Of a DNA stretch of 64,000 nt, positions 35,515 through 47,071 are shown one piece after another. Source of the stretch: Ooceraea biroi (Eukaryota > Arthropoda > Insecta > Hymenoptera > Formicidae); contig NC_039508.1 of assembly GCF_003672135.1 (NCBI RefSeq), forward strand, positions 9,063,945-9,127,944, read 5' to 3'. The notes below the pieces were generated by a model. The model was not told the DNA's origin and made no database searches. It saw nothing but the letters and a program-made list of their open reading frames with translations. The first letter of the stretch is position 1; every line of letters starts with the position of its first letter. Both the position numbers and the translations under genes were made by a program.

Positions 35515-36186
35515 TATATATTATTTTTAATACATGATTTTTAATATATTATTATTCTAATATATTATTGTTTTTAAATATGAATTTGTTTGTTATAGCT
35601 TTCAAAACAGAAGAAAGAACCAAAGAAATAACAATAATCGAAAAAGAATAAAAACCATTACATATTATTTACAAATATTTTTATTCGAATGTATGGAATA
35701 AATTATGTGTACTGATGCATACATAGATTTATATAGGTGTTTGTGGTATGTATATCCCGGCATATTTTTTGTTTTAAATTTGTCTCTCACAGCATGCATC
35801 GTCAACCTATTCGTATCGGACGCACAGCATCTATATATACACATATATCTATCTATATATATGTGTGTGTATGTATCTGTGATCGGATATAAGGTTATAA
35901 CAGAGGCACACGCATATACATATACATTTACTGGTGTCCCCCTTGCGCCACGCATGCGCAAGAATTCTGTACATACTTTTCAGAGCCATGTATTTTGCCG
36001 GAGTAGCAGTCTAGTGTATATATAGATGTCTGTGGGCGGAGCACACGTCGCTCGGCTTCAAGAGCTCAATACTCGATCGTTCACACATGCGTACTTCCAT
36101 ATCGATTATCCTATCTATCGATTTATCCTTCGATTACATACATCGATTATATATCCCTTAACACTTCCTCTTATAATCTATGTATT

Positions 36187-39100
36187 TTATATTATTTCCT
36201 GTACGCCGATTAGGTCCCTCATCGCTTGGAATCTTAGCTTCCCTAAAGGTTTAGTAAAGATATCTGCTTCTTAGTATCAGTATCAGAACTGACATATTTT
36301 AAATCAATTTCCTTGTTTTTATATTTCTCTCTAATAAAATAAAACTTTATATCAATATGTTTACTTCGTTGATGCACATCAGGATTTTTAATTAGTCGAA
36401 TTGTACTTTGATTATCGATCCGCAACTCTGGTATATCAATTTTATTATACGTCAATTCTGATACTAATCTTTTTATCCAAATTATTTCTTTGGTTGCTTC
36501 GCACGCTGCCACAAACTCCGCTTCGGTCGTCGAGAGAGCTATCGTTCTCTGTTTTTTTGATCCCCATATTACTGGAGAGTTTCCTAACTTAACCATATAC
36601 CCGCTCATTGATCGCCTTGTCTGTGTATCACCTGCAAAGTCCGCGTCGCTAAACGCAATTATTTTTCGCCAACTTTACCACTTTTATATCTAATCCATAC
36701 CCATACAGCACGAAAAGATTACATATATATTGCAGGAATCTTCCACCGCAACGTAGCAACATTGCAAATTCACTGCGAAATGTTTCTGCAGCATTGCTAT
36801 GGGATTGCAGAAATGTGAAAATGTCCGCTTTTCGGAACATTGCAACGAAACGTCATAAAATATTGCAATGTAATGAATTTGCAATAATTATAATTATTCA
36901 TTATTATATACTTTAAATATTTTTATTTATATAACTTCAATATTTTTATTTATTAACATAAATAGACAATTATATGTAATATAACAATAATAATAAAAAA
37001 TGAAATAAACATTTTCTCTATTTTTGTTATAAAAAAGTAACTGTTCTTTATAAAAAAAAACTTAAAAATCCTCTTCTTGAGATATTATTTTTCCTTTAAT
37101 TATGTTAAAATATTTTTCCTTTAATTAAATAATTGAATCTTCTTCGTTTTTGTTTGTATGGTGCTTGTAAAAATAAAATAGGAATTAAAATTCATATATT
37201 AGCATAAAATTACATAAAAATATACATACTGCAAGTATGTATAGAATTATATGTAAAATGACATACTTTGATCTCTCAATCCTAACCGGAGCTTGAGCAA
37301 GCCACTTGGAAATGCATTCAGCAATTTCTGCATCAGTGGCATGATTGTGTATTTCACGAACAGCTTCTATAACAGAAAAAGTTATTAAAAATATTATAAC
37401 TATTAATATGCAGTTTTCTAATGAATTTCCATAATTTTGAGGTTATAGTGATATAAACCGTGAGATAGGCAAATAGAGTAATTCTCTATTATAATTAATG
37501 TATCTATTAATTATAATTCTCTATTATAATTAATAAATATAAGATTAATAGCACACAAGCGCTATAATTAGACATAATATTATAAAAAAGTACTTACCTT
37601 TTTCTTTTACGTAACTACTTTCTTTTAGAATGATGCTCGCGTCGTACAACCAACATGTTCTTTAGATAGTCGAAAGAGACAAACACCGCATGCACATATA
37701 TATTACCGAGCTCAGATTCTGGTCATCACACATCATTGGTCGAATAGATTTGGACAAATCTCGTTAGGATAGGAAGACTCCAATGTTTTAATAAAATGAA
37801 TTATTAATATTAATTAATTACAAATTTTGATTGTGCAATGTTTCCGAAATATTAATGTCATGTTGCTACAAGTGTACTGGTATTTTGCGGATATATATCT
37901 CTGCAATGTCTTTGTACTGTTGCATTGCAATTTGCAACGTTGCAACGTTGCTGCAATGTTGGTGCAAGCTTCTGTGCTGTATGGGTAATTAATCGTTCCT
38001 TTAACATATTTAATAATTCTTTTTACGGCATTCCAGTGAGCTTTACAAGGACTTTCAACAAACTGACTTGCCGTTATTACCGCGAACGCAATGTCAGGGC
38101 GCGTAGTCTGTACTAAAAACAATAAACTACCGATCGCTTCTCTATACGGTACATTCACTACATTATCACCATCTCGTTTAAACATGGAGATATTTTGATT
38201 ATTATCCGCAGGTACCGCTACGTTATTAGCTTCTATCATATTAAATTTCTTTACGATGTGATTAATATATTTTGTACTTTTTAGTGAAATATTACCATCT
38301 TTGTCCCTTTGCATTTCTATTCCCAAAAATAAATTTACATTAAGTACTTTAATTTCAAATTCTCGATCTAATACCCCGAGTATTTCACAGATTCTCGCTT
38401 CACTATCTGATACAATTATTCCGTCATCCACATAAATTATTATATATGTTTTATCTTTGGCTTTAACACTTATAAATGCACACGGATCGACTTTAGTTGC
38501 TACAATACCAATCTTTTTCAGACAATTTGTAAATTTTACGTTCCAACAACGCGGCGCTTGTTTTAACCCGTACAGACTTTTGTTTAGCTTACACACACGT
38601 CCCGATCCGTCATCATGACCTTCTGGCTGCTCTATGTACAGTTCCTTGTCCAGTTCGCCGTTCAGGAAAGCGGTCTTGACATCGAATTGCTTCAGTTTCA
38701 GATTTTCCGCTGCCGTCATTGCCAATACTGCTCGAATGGTGTTGTATTTTGCTACCGGGCTGAACGTCTCGTGAAAATCCACTCCTTTTCGTTGTTGGTA
38801 GCCTTTTGTCACAATCCTTGCCTTGTAGCGCTCCATGGTGCCATCAGCCTTGGTTTTAATTTTAAAGATCCATCTGTTAGCCAGTACTCGTGCCCCGGAC
38901 GGACGTGTGACCAGCTCCCAGGTCTTATTTTTTCGGTGGGCTTCCATTTCCTCCTTCATGGCCCTTTTCCACATTTTTGCCTCTGGTCCTTGAACTGCTT
39001 CCCTGTAAATTAACGGTTCATCTCCCTTTGCAACATACAAATAATTATTAGAGAAGTCTACTAAGTTGAGATATCTCTCGGGAGGTTTCAGACTCGATCT

Positions 39101-41508
39101 GTCTCGCAGAACTCGTTCTTCAGGAATTTGTTCAATTCTTGGCCTCGGAGTATCGTTTTCTTCTTCTTCCGAGGTATCAGAGACTATTATTTCCTTTTGA
39201 TCTTCGCTGGTTCTTTCGAGTTCAGAGTTTGTCTCTCTTTCTTCCTCTTCTTCCTCTTCTTCTATATTTTCTTCATTTTCAGTCTCTACTGTTTGCTCTT
39301 GAATTGTTCCATACACATCAATCCAAGTTTTTTTATCCTTCTCTTCTTCTCCTCTTTTGTCTTCGATTTTTCCAAGCTCTTCTTCAAATATGACATCTCG
39401 TTGTGTATTTATTTTACTCTTGCTGGGATACCAGATTCTGTACCCTTTTATTTCTTCTCCGTATCCTACAAGTATTCCTTTCGTGGCCTTCGCGTCCCAT
39501 TTTAAGCGTCGTTGTTTCGGAATATGTACATACGCCTTGGTTCCAAATATCTTAAGGTGTCTTATGCTCGTCGGTTTACCATGCCAGTGCTCGTATGGTG
39601 TTTTATTGTCCAGTTCTGTTTTGCTAGCGCGATTCAGCACATATGCTGCTGTGTTGACAGCTTCTGCCCATAGTTTCTTGGGTAACCCTTTCGCCTGCAT
39701 CATCGATCTGGCCGCTTCTACGAGTGTCCTGTTCTCCCTCTCAGCTCGACCGTTCTGCTCTGGCGTATATGCTACCGTTCGTTCGTGCCGAATTCCTAGC
39801 CTGTCAGTCTCCTCCTTCAGTTTTCGGTTTACGAATTCTAGTCCGTTATCGGTTCTTAACGTTCGCAGCTTCTCTCCAGTTTCGTTTTCCATGCTTACTC
39901 TGAATTTTTTAAATAATTCCGGAATTTCAGATTTACACTTAAGAAAGCATACTTTTCTGTACTTGGAGAAATCATCTTTAAATAGAAGGAAGTACCTGGA
40001 GTTACCGATCGATGTTTCCTCCATAGGGCCGCATAAGTCTGCATGGACCAACTCTCCAACCTTCTTTGCGCTGCTCTTGCTTGTCGGAAACTTCAATTTA
40101 TGCATTTTTCCTGCAACACACGCTTCACATAAAAAATCATTTACTGGTTCTGTCGCTTCTATTCCTTTGTGACTCAGTACCCGTTTGACGTCTTTTACGT
40201 TTAAGTGTGCTAGTCGTTCATGCCATACTTGTAAGGAATTCTTTCCTCGACCTTTTTCTACCAATAGAGCTTCTTCCGTTGGCACTCGTTCTATTTTCAA
40301 TTTGTAGAGATTGCCTTCCTTTTCTCCGATCATTACGGTGCGTTTGCCTGAGTACACAGTACACTGTTTATTATTTCCTGTGACCGTGTAGCCTCGGTTA
40401 GTCACTGCTCCATACGACACGAAATTGTACTTGACCTTCGGTATATAGTGTACGTTGGACAGATGTTTGTTTTCTTCCCAGTGTTTGCCTGTGTATGCTC
40501 GAATAGGAACGTCGCCGATTCCGTATGAAAATAGATAATTACCGTCACCGATTTTAAATTTTTTCGGTTCCTCAAATGCCACGTAAGTTATCAGCCAGTT
40601 CTTGTTCGACGTCATGTGAGCCGATACTCCGGAATCTAGATACCAACTTTCTTTTTCCGCACCGTTCTCACTTTCCTCGCCTATTAACGCCTCGCTCGTT
40701 CCTCGCTTACCCTTTTTTTTCCGATGGTCTTCGTCTTCAGCGTCGTCCTTCTTCTCCTTGCTTCTACACTCTCTCTGCCAGTGTCCTTTCTTTCCACATT
40801 TGTAGCATTCTCCGGGCCTCCGTCTTGATTTCGTCTTCTCACTTTCCTTGCCTTTTTTACCTTGGCGAGCTTTCACTGCCAGAGCGCTGTCCGTGGAGTT
40901 ATCCTGGCTACTTATTCTAGCTTCTTCCAACGCAAGCCTTGATGTCAGATTAGCTAACGTTCTTTGTTCCTCGCCTAAGGATTCCCATGCGCATGCGAAA
41001 TGGTTCAAACTTGGAGGTAGAGTCAGCAAGATCTTCGTAATTATCATGCTATCCGACATCATTTCTTCCATTGCTCTTAAACGGTGACTAATGTCTTCTA
41101 CTTTAGCAATATGAGAGGATATATCATCCTGTAGATTCTTCGTTAATGCGAACCATTTCGCTTGCAGCATATGCACACTAGTAGCATTTTTTCCTTCGTA
41201 AATTGACGTGAGTTTATCCCACATCTCTTTGGACGTTACGCAATTGACTAAATGTAACATTGGTTGCTCACTTACATTCAGTATTATCTGTTTCTGCGCT
41301 GTGCTGTCCACCTTCAACCACGTCTTCAGCCTCCTCTCAAAATCCGCTTGTTCGGCTGGAGTTCCTCCTCGTGGTGGCTCCGGAGCACGTGCCCTTGCAC
41401 CACTTCCCATACCTCTCCAGATACCAGAAGAATCTTCATTTGGAACCTCCACATGTTCCACTCTTGCTCTCCTTTTAATTTGTTGATTCTCTCGTTCTCA
41501 CGCTCCAT
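36187..41508 (-). pseudogene. Copia-type gag-pol polyprotein, interrupted
   Basis: Single gag-pol frame of a Ty1/copia retrotransposon, read on the minus strand. The N-terminal gag begins at 41508 (MERENERINKLKGEQEW) but shifts frame near 41400 into the long frame from 41461. In order follow a CCHC knuckle (CYKCGKKGHWQREC), aspartic protease (YLDSG), and integrase with HHCC zinc site (HERLAHLN, CEACVAGK) and DDE residues (ADLCGPM, RTDNGLEF). Reverse transcriptase has the YVDD box, and the RNase H part ends with the usual KRSKHID-type region, here QRSKHID at about 36340. A 1286-bp element (36700-37985) splits pol between reverse transcriptase and RNase H. A frameshift near 36268 precedes the original stop at about 36187. 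It cannot be expressed as one protein. Confidence 0.9.
36700..37985. mobile_element. Non-autonomous element (CCCATACAGCAC ends, TA duplication)
   Basis: Inverted ends CCCATACAGCAC at 36700 and GTGCTGTATGGG ending 37985, flanked by TA (36698-36699 and 37986-37987). Removing it with one TA rejoins the copia frame. Subterminal regions are dense in TTGCAATGTT, GCAACGTTGC and TGCTGCAATG motifs in both orientations. The middle has two coding-like exons on the minus strand: one ends ILKESSYVKEK with a GTAAGT donor at about 37599, the other contains EIHNHATDAEIAECISKW (about 37274-37370). This looks like a captured or relict gene piece of unknown family. The element class is not certain. Confidence 0.75.
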
Positions 41509-41800
41509 TTCCTTCTCTATTCTTCCTGAGGTTTCTATTGCACTAGTTGCACGTGGCCGGCAAACTACTTCAATTTGATCTTAATTTTTCGCGGCTGTTC
41601 AAATTGAAGTATGAGCGATGTGCGAGACCCCTTCGACCCACCGTCACTGAACGCGGGAAAATTCTACACAAGGATAGGATAACTACAACCCTTCGTAGCG
41701 CCGAAACTACGTCACCCTCGACATTTTGTAAGAGGAACATTCGTCTCAGAATCACCTCAGGAATCTACCATTAACCGGTGATACGGTAGGTCTGGGACAC
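41509..41800. other. Copia leader between LTR and gag, possibly with repeat fragment
   Basis: About 290 bases between the copia LTR and the gag start. It begins with CAGGGTGTCCCAGACCTACC on the minus strand, which resembles a mariner-like end and not a primer-binding site. Either the leader is unusual or another element is truncated here. Confidence 0.4.
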
Positions 41801-41992
41801 CCTGTATATAGAACGGCTAAGCGAAATTACGTCTGCTCAGAAACGCGCCTGATTAGCGAGAGAGGCGGAGCACACGTCGCTCGGCTTCAAGAGCTCAATA
41901 CTCAATCGTTCACACATGCGCACTTCCATATCGATTATCCTATCTATCGATTTATCCTTTGATTACATACATCGATTATATATCCCTTAACA
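41801..41992 (-). repeat. Right (5') LTR of the copia element
   Basis: On the minus strand the LTR begins TGTTAAGGGATATATAATCG at 41992 and runs to about 41801, ending in ...TATATACA. Its first 125 bases match 36043-36163 plus the other left-LTR pieces with few differences. The expected tRNA primer site right after the LTR was not recognised; a CAGGGTGTCCC motif lies there instead. It marks the cut edge of the Polinton, whose polymerase frame begins immediately at 41993. Confidence 0.7.
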
Positions 41993-41994
41993 GT

Positions 41995-44695
41995 TTCATC
42001 AACTACAACAGGAAGGAGAGAACACCGTTCGTCGTGTACGCCGATCTGGAATGTATCCTGCAGAAGATGGGGGAGGAGGACGACCCGAAGCTGTACCAGC
42101 GTCACCAGGTATCTAGCATCGGGTATTACGTGCGATGCAATTACGATGCGTCGTTATCCGGGTACCGATCCCGTCGCGATATCGACTGTATAGCATGGTT
42201 CATTGAACAATTAAAAGATTTAGCACATCGCGTGAAATCAATTCTATCGAGAAATGTCCCCATGGTAGAATTAATACGAGACGAGCGCGAAAAGTATAAT
42301 AGCGCAACGCATTGTCATATCTGCGAGAAATCGTTCGCGTCAGACGACACGAGGGTTCGCGATCATTGCCATCTCACCGGTCGGTACAGAGGTCCCGCGC
42401 ACGCGAATTGCAATTTAAATTACAAAGATTCCTATACTATTCCGATAGTGTTTCATAATTTCTCAGGCTATGACTCACATTTTATCATTAAAGAAATAGC
42501 CACCGCGTTCGAGGGCAATGTTGATGTATTACCGATAAATAAAGAAAAATATATTTCCTTTACAAAACATGTTAATGAGTCAGATGACAAAAAATACCGA
42601 AACCACGTGCAATTGCGGTTCATCGATTCGTTAAGATTTCTGAATAGTAGTTTGGATAAATTGTCATCATTTCTCAGTAAAGATAAACTCAGAATCGTAC
42701 GGTCCGAATTTGCGCACCTCTCTACCGATGACTTTGATTTACTTACGCGAAAAGGTGTCTTCCCGTACGAATATGTGGATTGCGCCGAAAAGTTGGAGGA
42801 TACTCGCTTACCATCGCGAGAATCATTCTACAGTTCGCTAACCGGTAATACGGTATCCGAGAGCGATTACGCGCACGCTGTTAGCGTGTGGCAACGGTTC
42901 GCCATTCGAACGCTCGGCGAGTACAGCGATTTATACTTGAAAACGGATGTCTTGTTGTTGGCAGATGTATTCGAAAATTTCCGCGATAGTTGCATCAACA
43001 GTTACGGTCTTGATCCCGCGTATTATTACATTTTGTCCGGTTTTACATGGGACGCGATGCTCAAACATACTCGTATAAATTTCGAACTCCTTACCGATAT
43101 TGATATGGTCATGTTCATAGAACGCGGTATACGCGGCGGCCTGAGCCAATGTTCGCACAGGTACGCGCAAGCCAACAATAAGTACAGTCATAGGCACAGA
43201 GGATGCGACACTTTTTTTTTACCTGAGTTTATAAACACGCAATCAAATTCAGGATGCGAATCACTGTGACGCGCACATGTAACTGTGTTACACATGTATA
43301 CGCAAATTTGACAACTTCATGATTGTTCATCGAGTAGGCACGCGTCACAGTGATTCGCATCCTGAATTTGATTGCGTGTTCATAAACTCAGTTAAAAAAA
43401 AGTGTCGCAACCTCTGTGCCTATGACTGTACATGCAGTTGTACGACCCATCGAAACCATCATCTTATTTAATGTACTTTGATGTTAATAATTTATACGGT
43501 TGGGCAATGTGTCAGCCACTGCCCTATGCCGATTTTCGATGGGTCAATGACATTTCCAATTTCAACGTGAACGTAATCGCTCCCGATTCACCAAAAGGAT
43601 ACGTACTCGAAGTCGATCTCGAGTATCCGCGGCATCTCCATGACGCGCACGCTGACCTACCGTTCTGTCCGATGCGTGATAAGCCGCCGGGCAATCGGCA
43701 GGATAAGTTGCTCGCAACGTTACACGATAAGAAGCAGTATGTCATCCATTACCGCAACTTGCAACAGTGTACGCGCCACGGTCTTCGCGTCATAAAAATT
43801 CATCGCGTCTTAGAATTTGCACAATCTCCATGGTTCCGCGAATACATCGAACTGAATACGCGATTTAGGGCAGCAGCTAAAAACGATTTTGAGAAAAATT
43901 TATATAAACTGATGAATAAACGTGGTATTTGGAAAAACCATGGAGAACGTGCGCAATCACGTAGATGTTAAGCTGTTAATGAAATGGAACGGAAGGTATG
44001 GTGCGAAGGCAATGATCGCTAAACCGAATTTTCACAGTCGCAGCGTCTTTTCGGAAAACCTGGTCGCGATCGAAATGCGTAAGCTCGAGGTGAAATTCAA
44101 CAAACCGATCTACGTGGGTATGTGCATCCTCGATATATCCAAGGTCTGTTTGTACGAGTTTCACCAAGAGTACATGTTACCTCTTTATCGTGATAAATGC
44201 AAAGTTGTGTACACGGATACCGATAGTTTAATTTACCATATCGAGTGCGAGGACGTGTACGATCAAATGAAACGCGACATTCCGAGATTCGACACGAGTG
44301 ATTACGCGCCCGACAACATTTATAGTATTCCGCTCATGAACAAAAAAGTACCAGGTTTAATGAAAGACGAGAACAATGGCGCTATAATGACCGAATTCGT
44401 TGGACTTAGAGCGAAAATGTATGCTTTGAAGGTAGACGGTAAAAAAGATACGAAGAAAGCGAAAGGTGTTAAGACCAATGTAGTCGCACGAACAATAACT
44501 TTCGACGATTACATGCAGTGTTTGAAAGATCGCATAGAAATGACTCGAGATCAATCCCGTATACAGTCAAAGCTGCATAACGTGTACACCGTTTGTGAGA
44601 CGAAAATCGCTCTGAGTCCGCATGACGATAAACGATACATCGTACCCAAGTCTACAAACACCTTACCGTGGGGACATTACCGCGTACCGTTATAA
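41995..44695 (+). pseudogene. Protein-primed DNA polymerase B (pPolB) of the Polinton
   Basis: Replicative polymerase of Mavericks. The N-terminal region is lost at the copia junction. The exonuclease domain keeps VVYADLEC (Exo I), HNFSGYDSH (Exo II) and YLKTDVLLLAD (Exo III). Between Exo I and II is a Cys/His cluster, CHICEKSF with RDHCHLTGRYRG, of the endonuclease VII (HNH) type usual in this family. A 244-bp Tc1-like insertion (43185-43428) sits between the exonuclease and polymerase domains; reading resumes in the same frame after it. The polymerase domain has motif A (YFDVNNLYGWAM), motif B (LYKLMN followed by FGKTMEN) and motif C (YTDTDSLIY). A one-base frameshift near 43925 breaks motif B. 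The stop is TAA 44693. Confidence 0.92.
43185..43428. mobile_element. Tc1-like MITE inside the polymerase gene
   Basis: A 244-bp inverted-repeat element with ends CAGTCATAGGCACAGAGG and its complement, flanked by TA at 43183-43184 and 43429-43430. The arms are about 100 bases long and nearly identical. The CAGT start with a TA duplication is the Tc1/mariner pattern. Removing it with one TA leaves the polymerase frame open. Confidence 0.88.
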
Positions 44696-45470
44696 AATAT
44701 GCATCATAGGATAATAATAATAATAATAAAATATGTATTGTTACGTCCAGAGACTGCACGATTCCTTGTGTTACGTCCAAACCACGTACCTCTCGCGTAA
44801 GAACGCGAGTCGAGCCGACCAAGTTATCGGGAGGAAGGTCAGCGGCTGAAGGCCACTCTTACACTTCTTCCGAACGGAGGTCTGCTCGTTGGTCCTTTTT
44901 ATGTAAAGGAAATGAATCCTTATTACAAGGGACAGGACCTCGTGCGATTAATTGAGGAGGGGAAAAGGTAAATAAATTAAATGATAATTATCGTAAGCAC
45001 ATAAAAAAGTTTTATTTAAAATAATCAAAAGAGATAATAACTCATTTGATAAATAAAAATGTTATTCTTCAACCCTTAAAAATTATATATAGTTAAATCA
45101 AAATTATGTTACGTCCAAACCATGTATCTCTCACGCATGAACGCGAGTTGAGCCGACAGAGTTAACTAGAACAAGGTCAACGGCCGAAGCCACTCTTACA
45201 CTTGTTCCAATAAAAGTCTGCTCGTTGGCCCTTTTTATGTAAGGGAATCGAATCCCTATTACATGGGATAGGGCCTCGTGCGATAAATTGAGGGAGGAAA
45301 GGAGTAAATAAATTAGGCTTGAATTAACATGAAAAATTAAAAATGACTTTATTCATTCAAACAGTCGAATGATGATTTGATAAATGAAAATTAAACCCTT
45401 AACTCTCGGAATTTATACATAATTGAAACGAAAGGTTATACAAATATAATTACAAAAATTGATATTTAGA

Positions 45471-45884
45471 TTAATTATCAGTTGACTGGGACTCTTCGGC
45501 GTCCGCAATGTACGTTAATGGTGGTGAAAGGGTTGATGGTGCATCAGAAAAAAAAGGTGGAAGATGTGAAAAGAGTGGAAAATCGGTAGGGGATAAATTC
45601 TGACTGGGATGGTCAGCGAAAATTTCAATGTCCTCCAGCGGGATTGAAGAGGGAGACCGTGAATTGTTGCGCACGGGGGAATCTTGAGCTAATTGATCTA
45701 ATGGGATAGGCGAATATGATGGAGATGAGAGCGGAGGGAAAATGTCTGTGTCTGTCAAGAATGCCTCTATTTCTTGTAAAAAGTCTTCGACTTCCTCATC
45801 AAGGGTAGGCTCTGGTTTGAGTTGTGAGAATTCAAGGCGATGAGGCGGGACGTTGAATTCGCACGGCACCACTATATGAGGCAA
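45471..45884 (-). CDS. Ser/Pro-rich acidic protein of the inner repeat element
   Basis: A 137-residue frame of unknown function, rich in Ser, Pro, Asp and Glu, with no known domain. It contains FLQEIEAFLTDTDIFPPLSS and NLSPTDFPLFSHLPPFF. A second copy in the middle element (46784-47071) keeps the same motifs with scattered changes, which suggests coding constraint. The start may be upstream through splicing: an acceptor-like tract and a GTAAGT-type donor occur between 45880 and 46000 (minus strand). It could be a gag-like or accessory protein. Confidence 0.4.
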   Translation of the reverse strand: MPHIVVPCEFNVPPHRLEFSQLKPEPTLDEEVEDFLQEIEAFLTDTDIFPPLSSPSYSPIPLDQLAQDSPVRNNSRSPSSIPLEDIEIFADHPSQNLSPTDFPLFSHLPPFFSDAPSTLSPPLTYIADAEESQSTDN

Positions 45885-46216
45885 AAGGTGAACGTGTGCA
45901 ATAAAAAAAAAGGAAAAATAGAGGAAAAGGCAAATGAAGAAAAAACAATGACAACCAATCGCAAAAAAAACAAACCAACAATATAATTAATAAAAACTTA
46001 CTGCTGAGTGATTCGGTGAAAAATTGCAGCGAGAAAAAGAGTGCGGTGTGCCGAATCTCCTCTAATTCAAGGTGGAACGAGAGTAGGTTTGTTCTGGATT
46101 GCACTGACTTTAGATTCCCGACTGTTACTTTGCAAGATGCTCGACATTAAAAACTGCGACTAATACGTCTGTTCGATTTGAACGAAAACTATAGAATGGC
46201 CCAGGGCGGTTTCTCG

Positions 46217-46230
46217 GCCCTTTTTATAAG
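46217..46230 (-). promoter_or_regulatory. TATA box of the inner repeat element
   Basis: The minus strand reads CTTATAAAAAGGG upstream of the Ser/Pro-rich frame. The outer element has the same motif in plus orientation at 47708-47719. Shared position and sequence in two family members support a promoter. Confidence 0.45.
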
Positions 46231-46384
46231 ATAGGAAAAATCGTGTAGGAGGGGATTCTTCTAGAACATTCGATGAGGGAAAACGCCCGAAGTTAGGTAA
46301 CAGGAAGACACAAATAGCTGAAGTTGAAGGGCCACCTTTGGACCTTAATAAGTGGCCGAGAGCGTGATCATCACACACACGTGT

Positions 46385-46421
46385 ATTTCGTCACCATGAC
46401 CATGAGGTCATGGTGACGAAA
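46385..46421. repeat. Perfect 17-bp-arm hairpin
   Basis: ATTTCGTCACCATGACC is followed after three bases by its exact reverse complement. It lies near the transcription-start side of the inner TGTTACGTCC element. Confidence 0.85.
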
Positions 46422-46783
46422 TGCACGTGTTCACGACCAAGGTGACCCAACAGTCGTGGTGATAAGGTAGATGATGCGCTAACGTTCAGGGTTGCTGCAA
46501 GAAATATTTGTTTAATGATCACGCGACGGGCACATGTACTGCGTGCCTTACGGTTCCCGTAAGGTTCCCGCTTGATATCGTGTATCGAAAAATAAAATTT
46601 AATTGAACTTGTGCAACAACCGTGAGTGTCTTGGCTAATAATGCGTGAATGATAAATAGCACGCGGTAATTGCTAAAATGAATGTAATTTTATTATCTAT
46701 TTCTTACGAAAGCAAGGGACCGTGGAGTCTGGACGTAACAATTACAATACAATAAAAATATAACTATATGTTAAATGTGAAAT

Positions 46784-47071
46784 TTAATGATCCATCTGCT
46801 GAGACTCTTCGGAGTCGGTTATGTTGTTTAAAGGTGGGGGAAGGGTTGATAGTGCATCAAGAAAAAAAGGTGGAAGATGTGAGAAAAGTGGGAAATCGGT
46901 AGGGGATAAATTCTGACTGGGATGGTCAGCAAAGGCTTCAATATTCTCTAACGGGTTAGGAGAAGGAGACCGCGAGATGTTATGCGCGGAGAAGTGATGA
47001 GATAATTCATCTGATGGGATAGGCGAATATGATGGAGATGAAGGTGGAGAAAAGATGTCAGTATCGGTCAA
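46784..47071 (-). pseudogene. Ser/Pro-rich protein fragment of the middle repeat element
   Basis: A 95-residue frame homologous to the frame at 45471-45884, sharing PTDFPLFSHLPPFF and a common Asp/Ser-rich C-terminus. The N-terminal part is absent after the TTCTTGGAGGAAATCC stretch, where the element ends soon afterwards. Confidence 0.45.

Larger units (their letters stand above)
33900..36034 (+). mobile_element. P-superfamily element with THAP gene, 8-bp duplication GGCGGAGC
   Basis: Inverted ends CACAGACATCTATATATACA at 33900 and its reverse complement ending 36034. It is flanked by exact 8-bp repeats GGCGGAGC (33892-33899 and 36035-36042). The target is the copia LTR, whose intact copy at 41868 reads GAGGCGGAGCACACG without interruption. 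It carries a three-exon THAP gene on the plus strand and a nested mariner-like element (34920-35514). No transposase core was found. Its ends match those of the palindrome at 29749. Confidence 0.88.
31348..36163 (-). repeat. Left (3') LTR of the copia element, split by three insertions
   Basis: Pieces of one LTR are recognised by matching the intact copy at 41801-41992: 31348-31391, 33726-33732, 33877-33899 and 36043-36163. Between them sit a P-like element (31392-33717), a CWG-type MITE (33733-33876) and a second P-like element (33900-36034). The LTR starts on the minus strand at 36163 with TGTTAAGGGATATATAATCG, preceded by purine tract GAGGAAG (36170-36164). This is the expected polypurine-tract/LTR junction. 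The far end near 31348 is uncertain. Confidence 0.7.
45107..46740 (-). mobile_element. Inner TGTTACGTCC element, 4-bp duplication ATTA
   Basis: Starts TGTTACGTCCAAACCATGTA at 45107 and ends CTGGACGTAACA at 46740, flanked by ATTA (45103-45106 and 46741-46744). At 1634 bases it is the most intact member. It carries a minus-strand TATA box (near 46217-46230) and a Ser/Pro-rich frame at 45471-45884. A hairpin lies at 46385-46421. Confidence 0.8.

Noticed and set aside
38615..40920. Plus-strand frames of up to 271 codons opposite copia
   Set aside because: They are antisense shadows of the copia gag-pol frame. Composition is Ser/Phe/Leu-rich, and no motifs were seen.
41326..41508. Separate small gene upstream of copia pol
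   Set aside because: It is the N-terminal part of gag in another frame, separated from the long frame by a frameshift near 41400.
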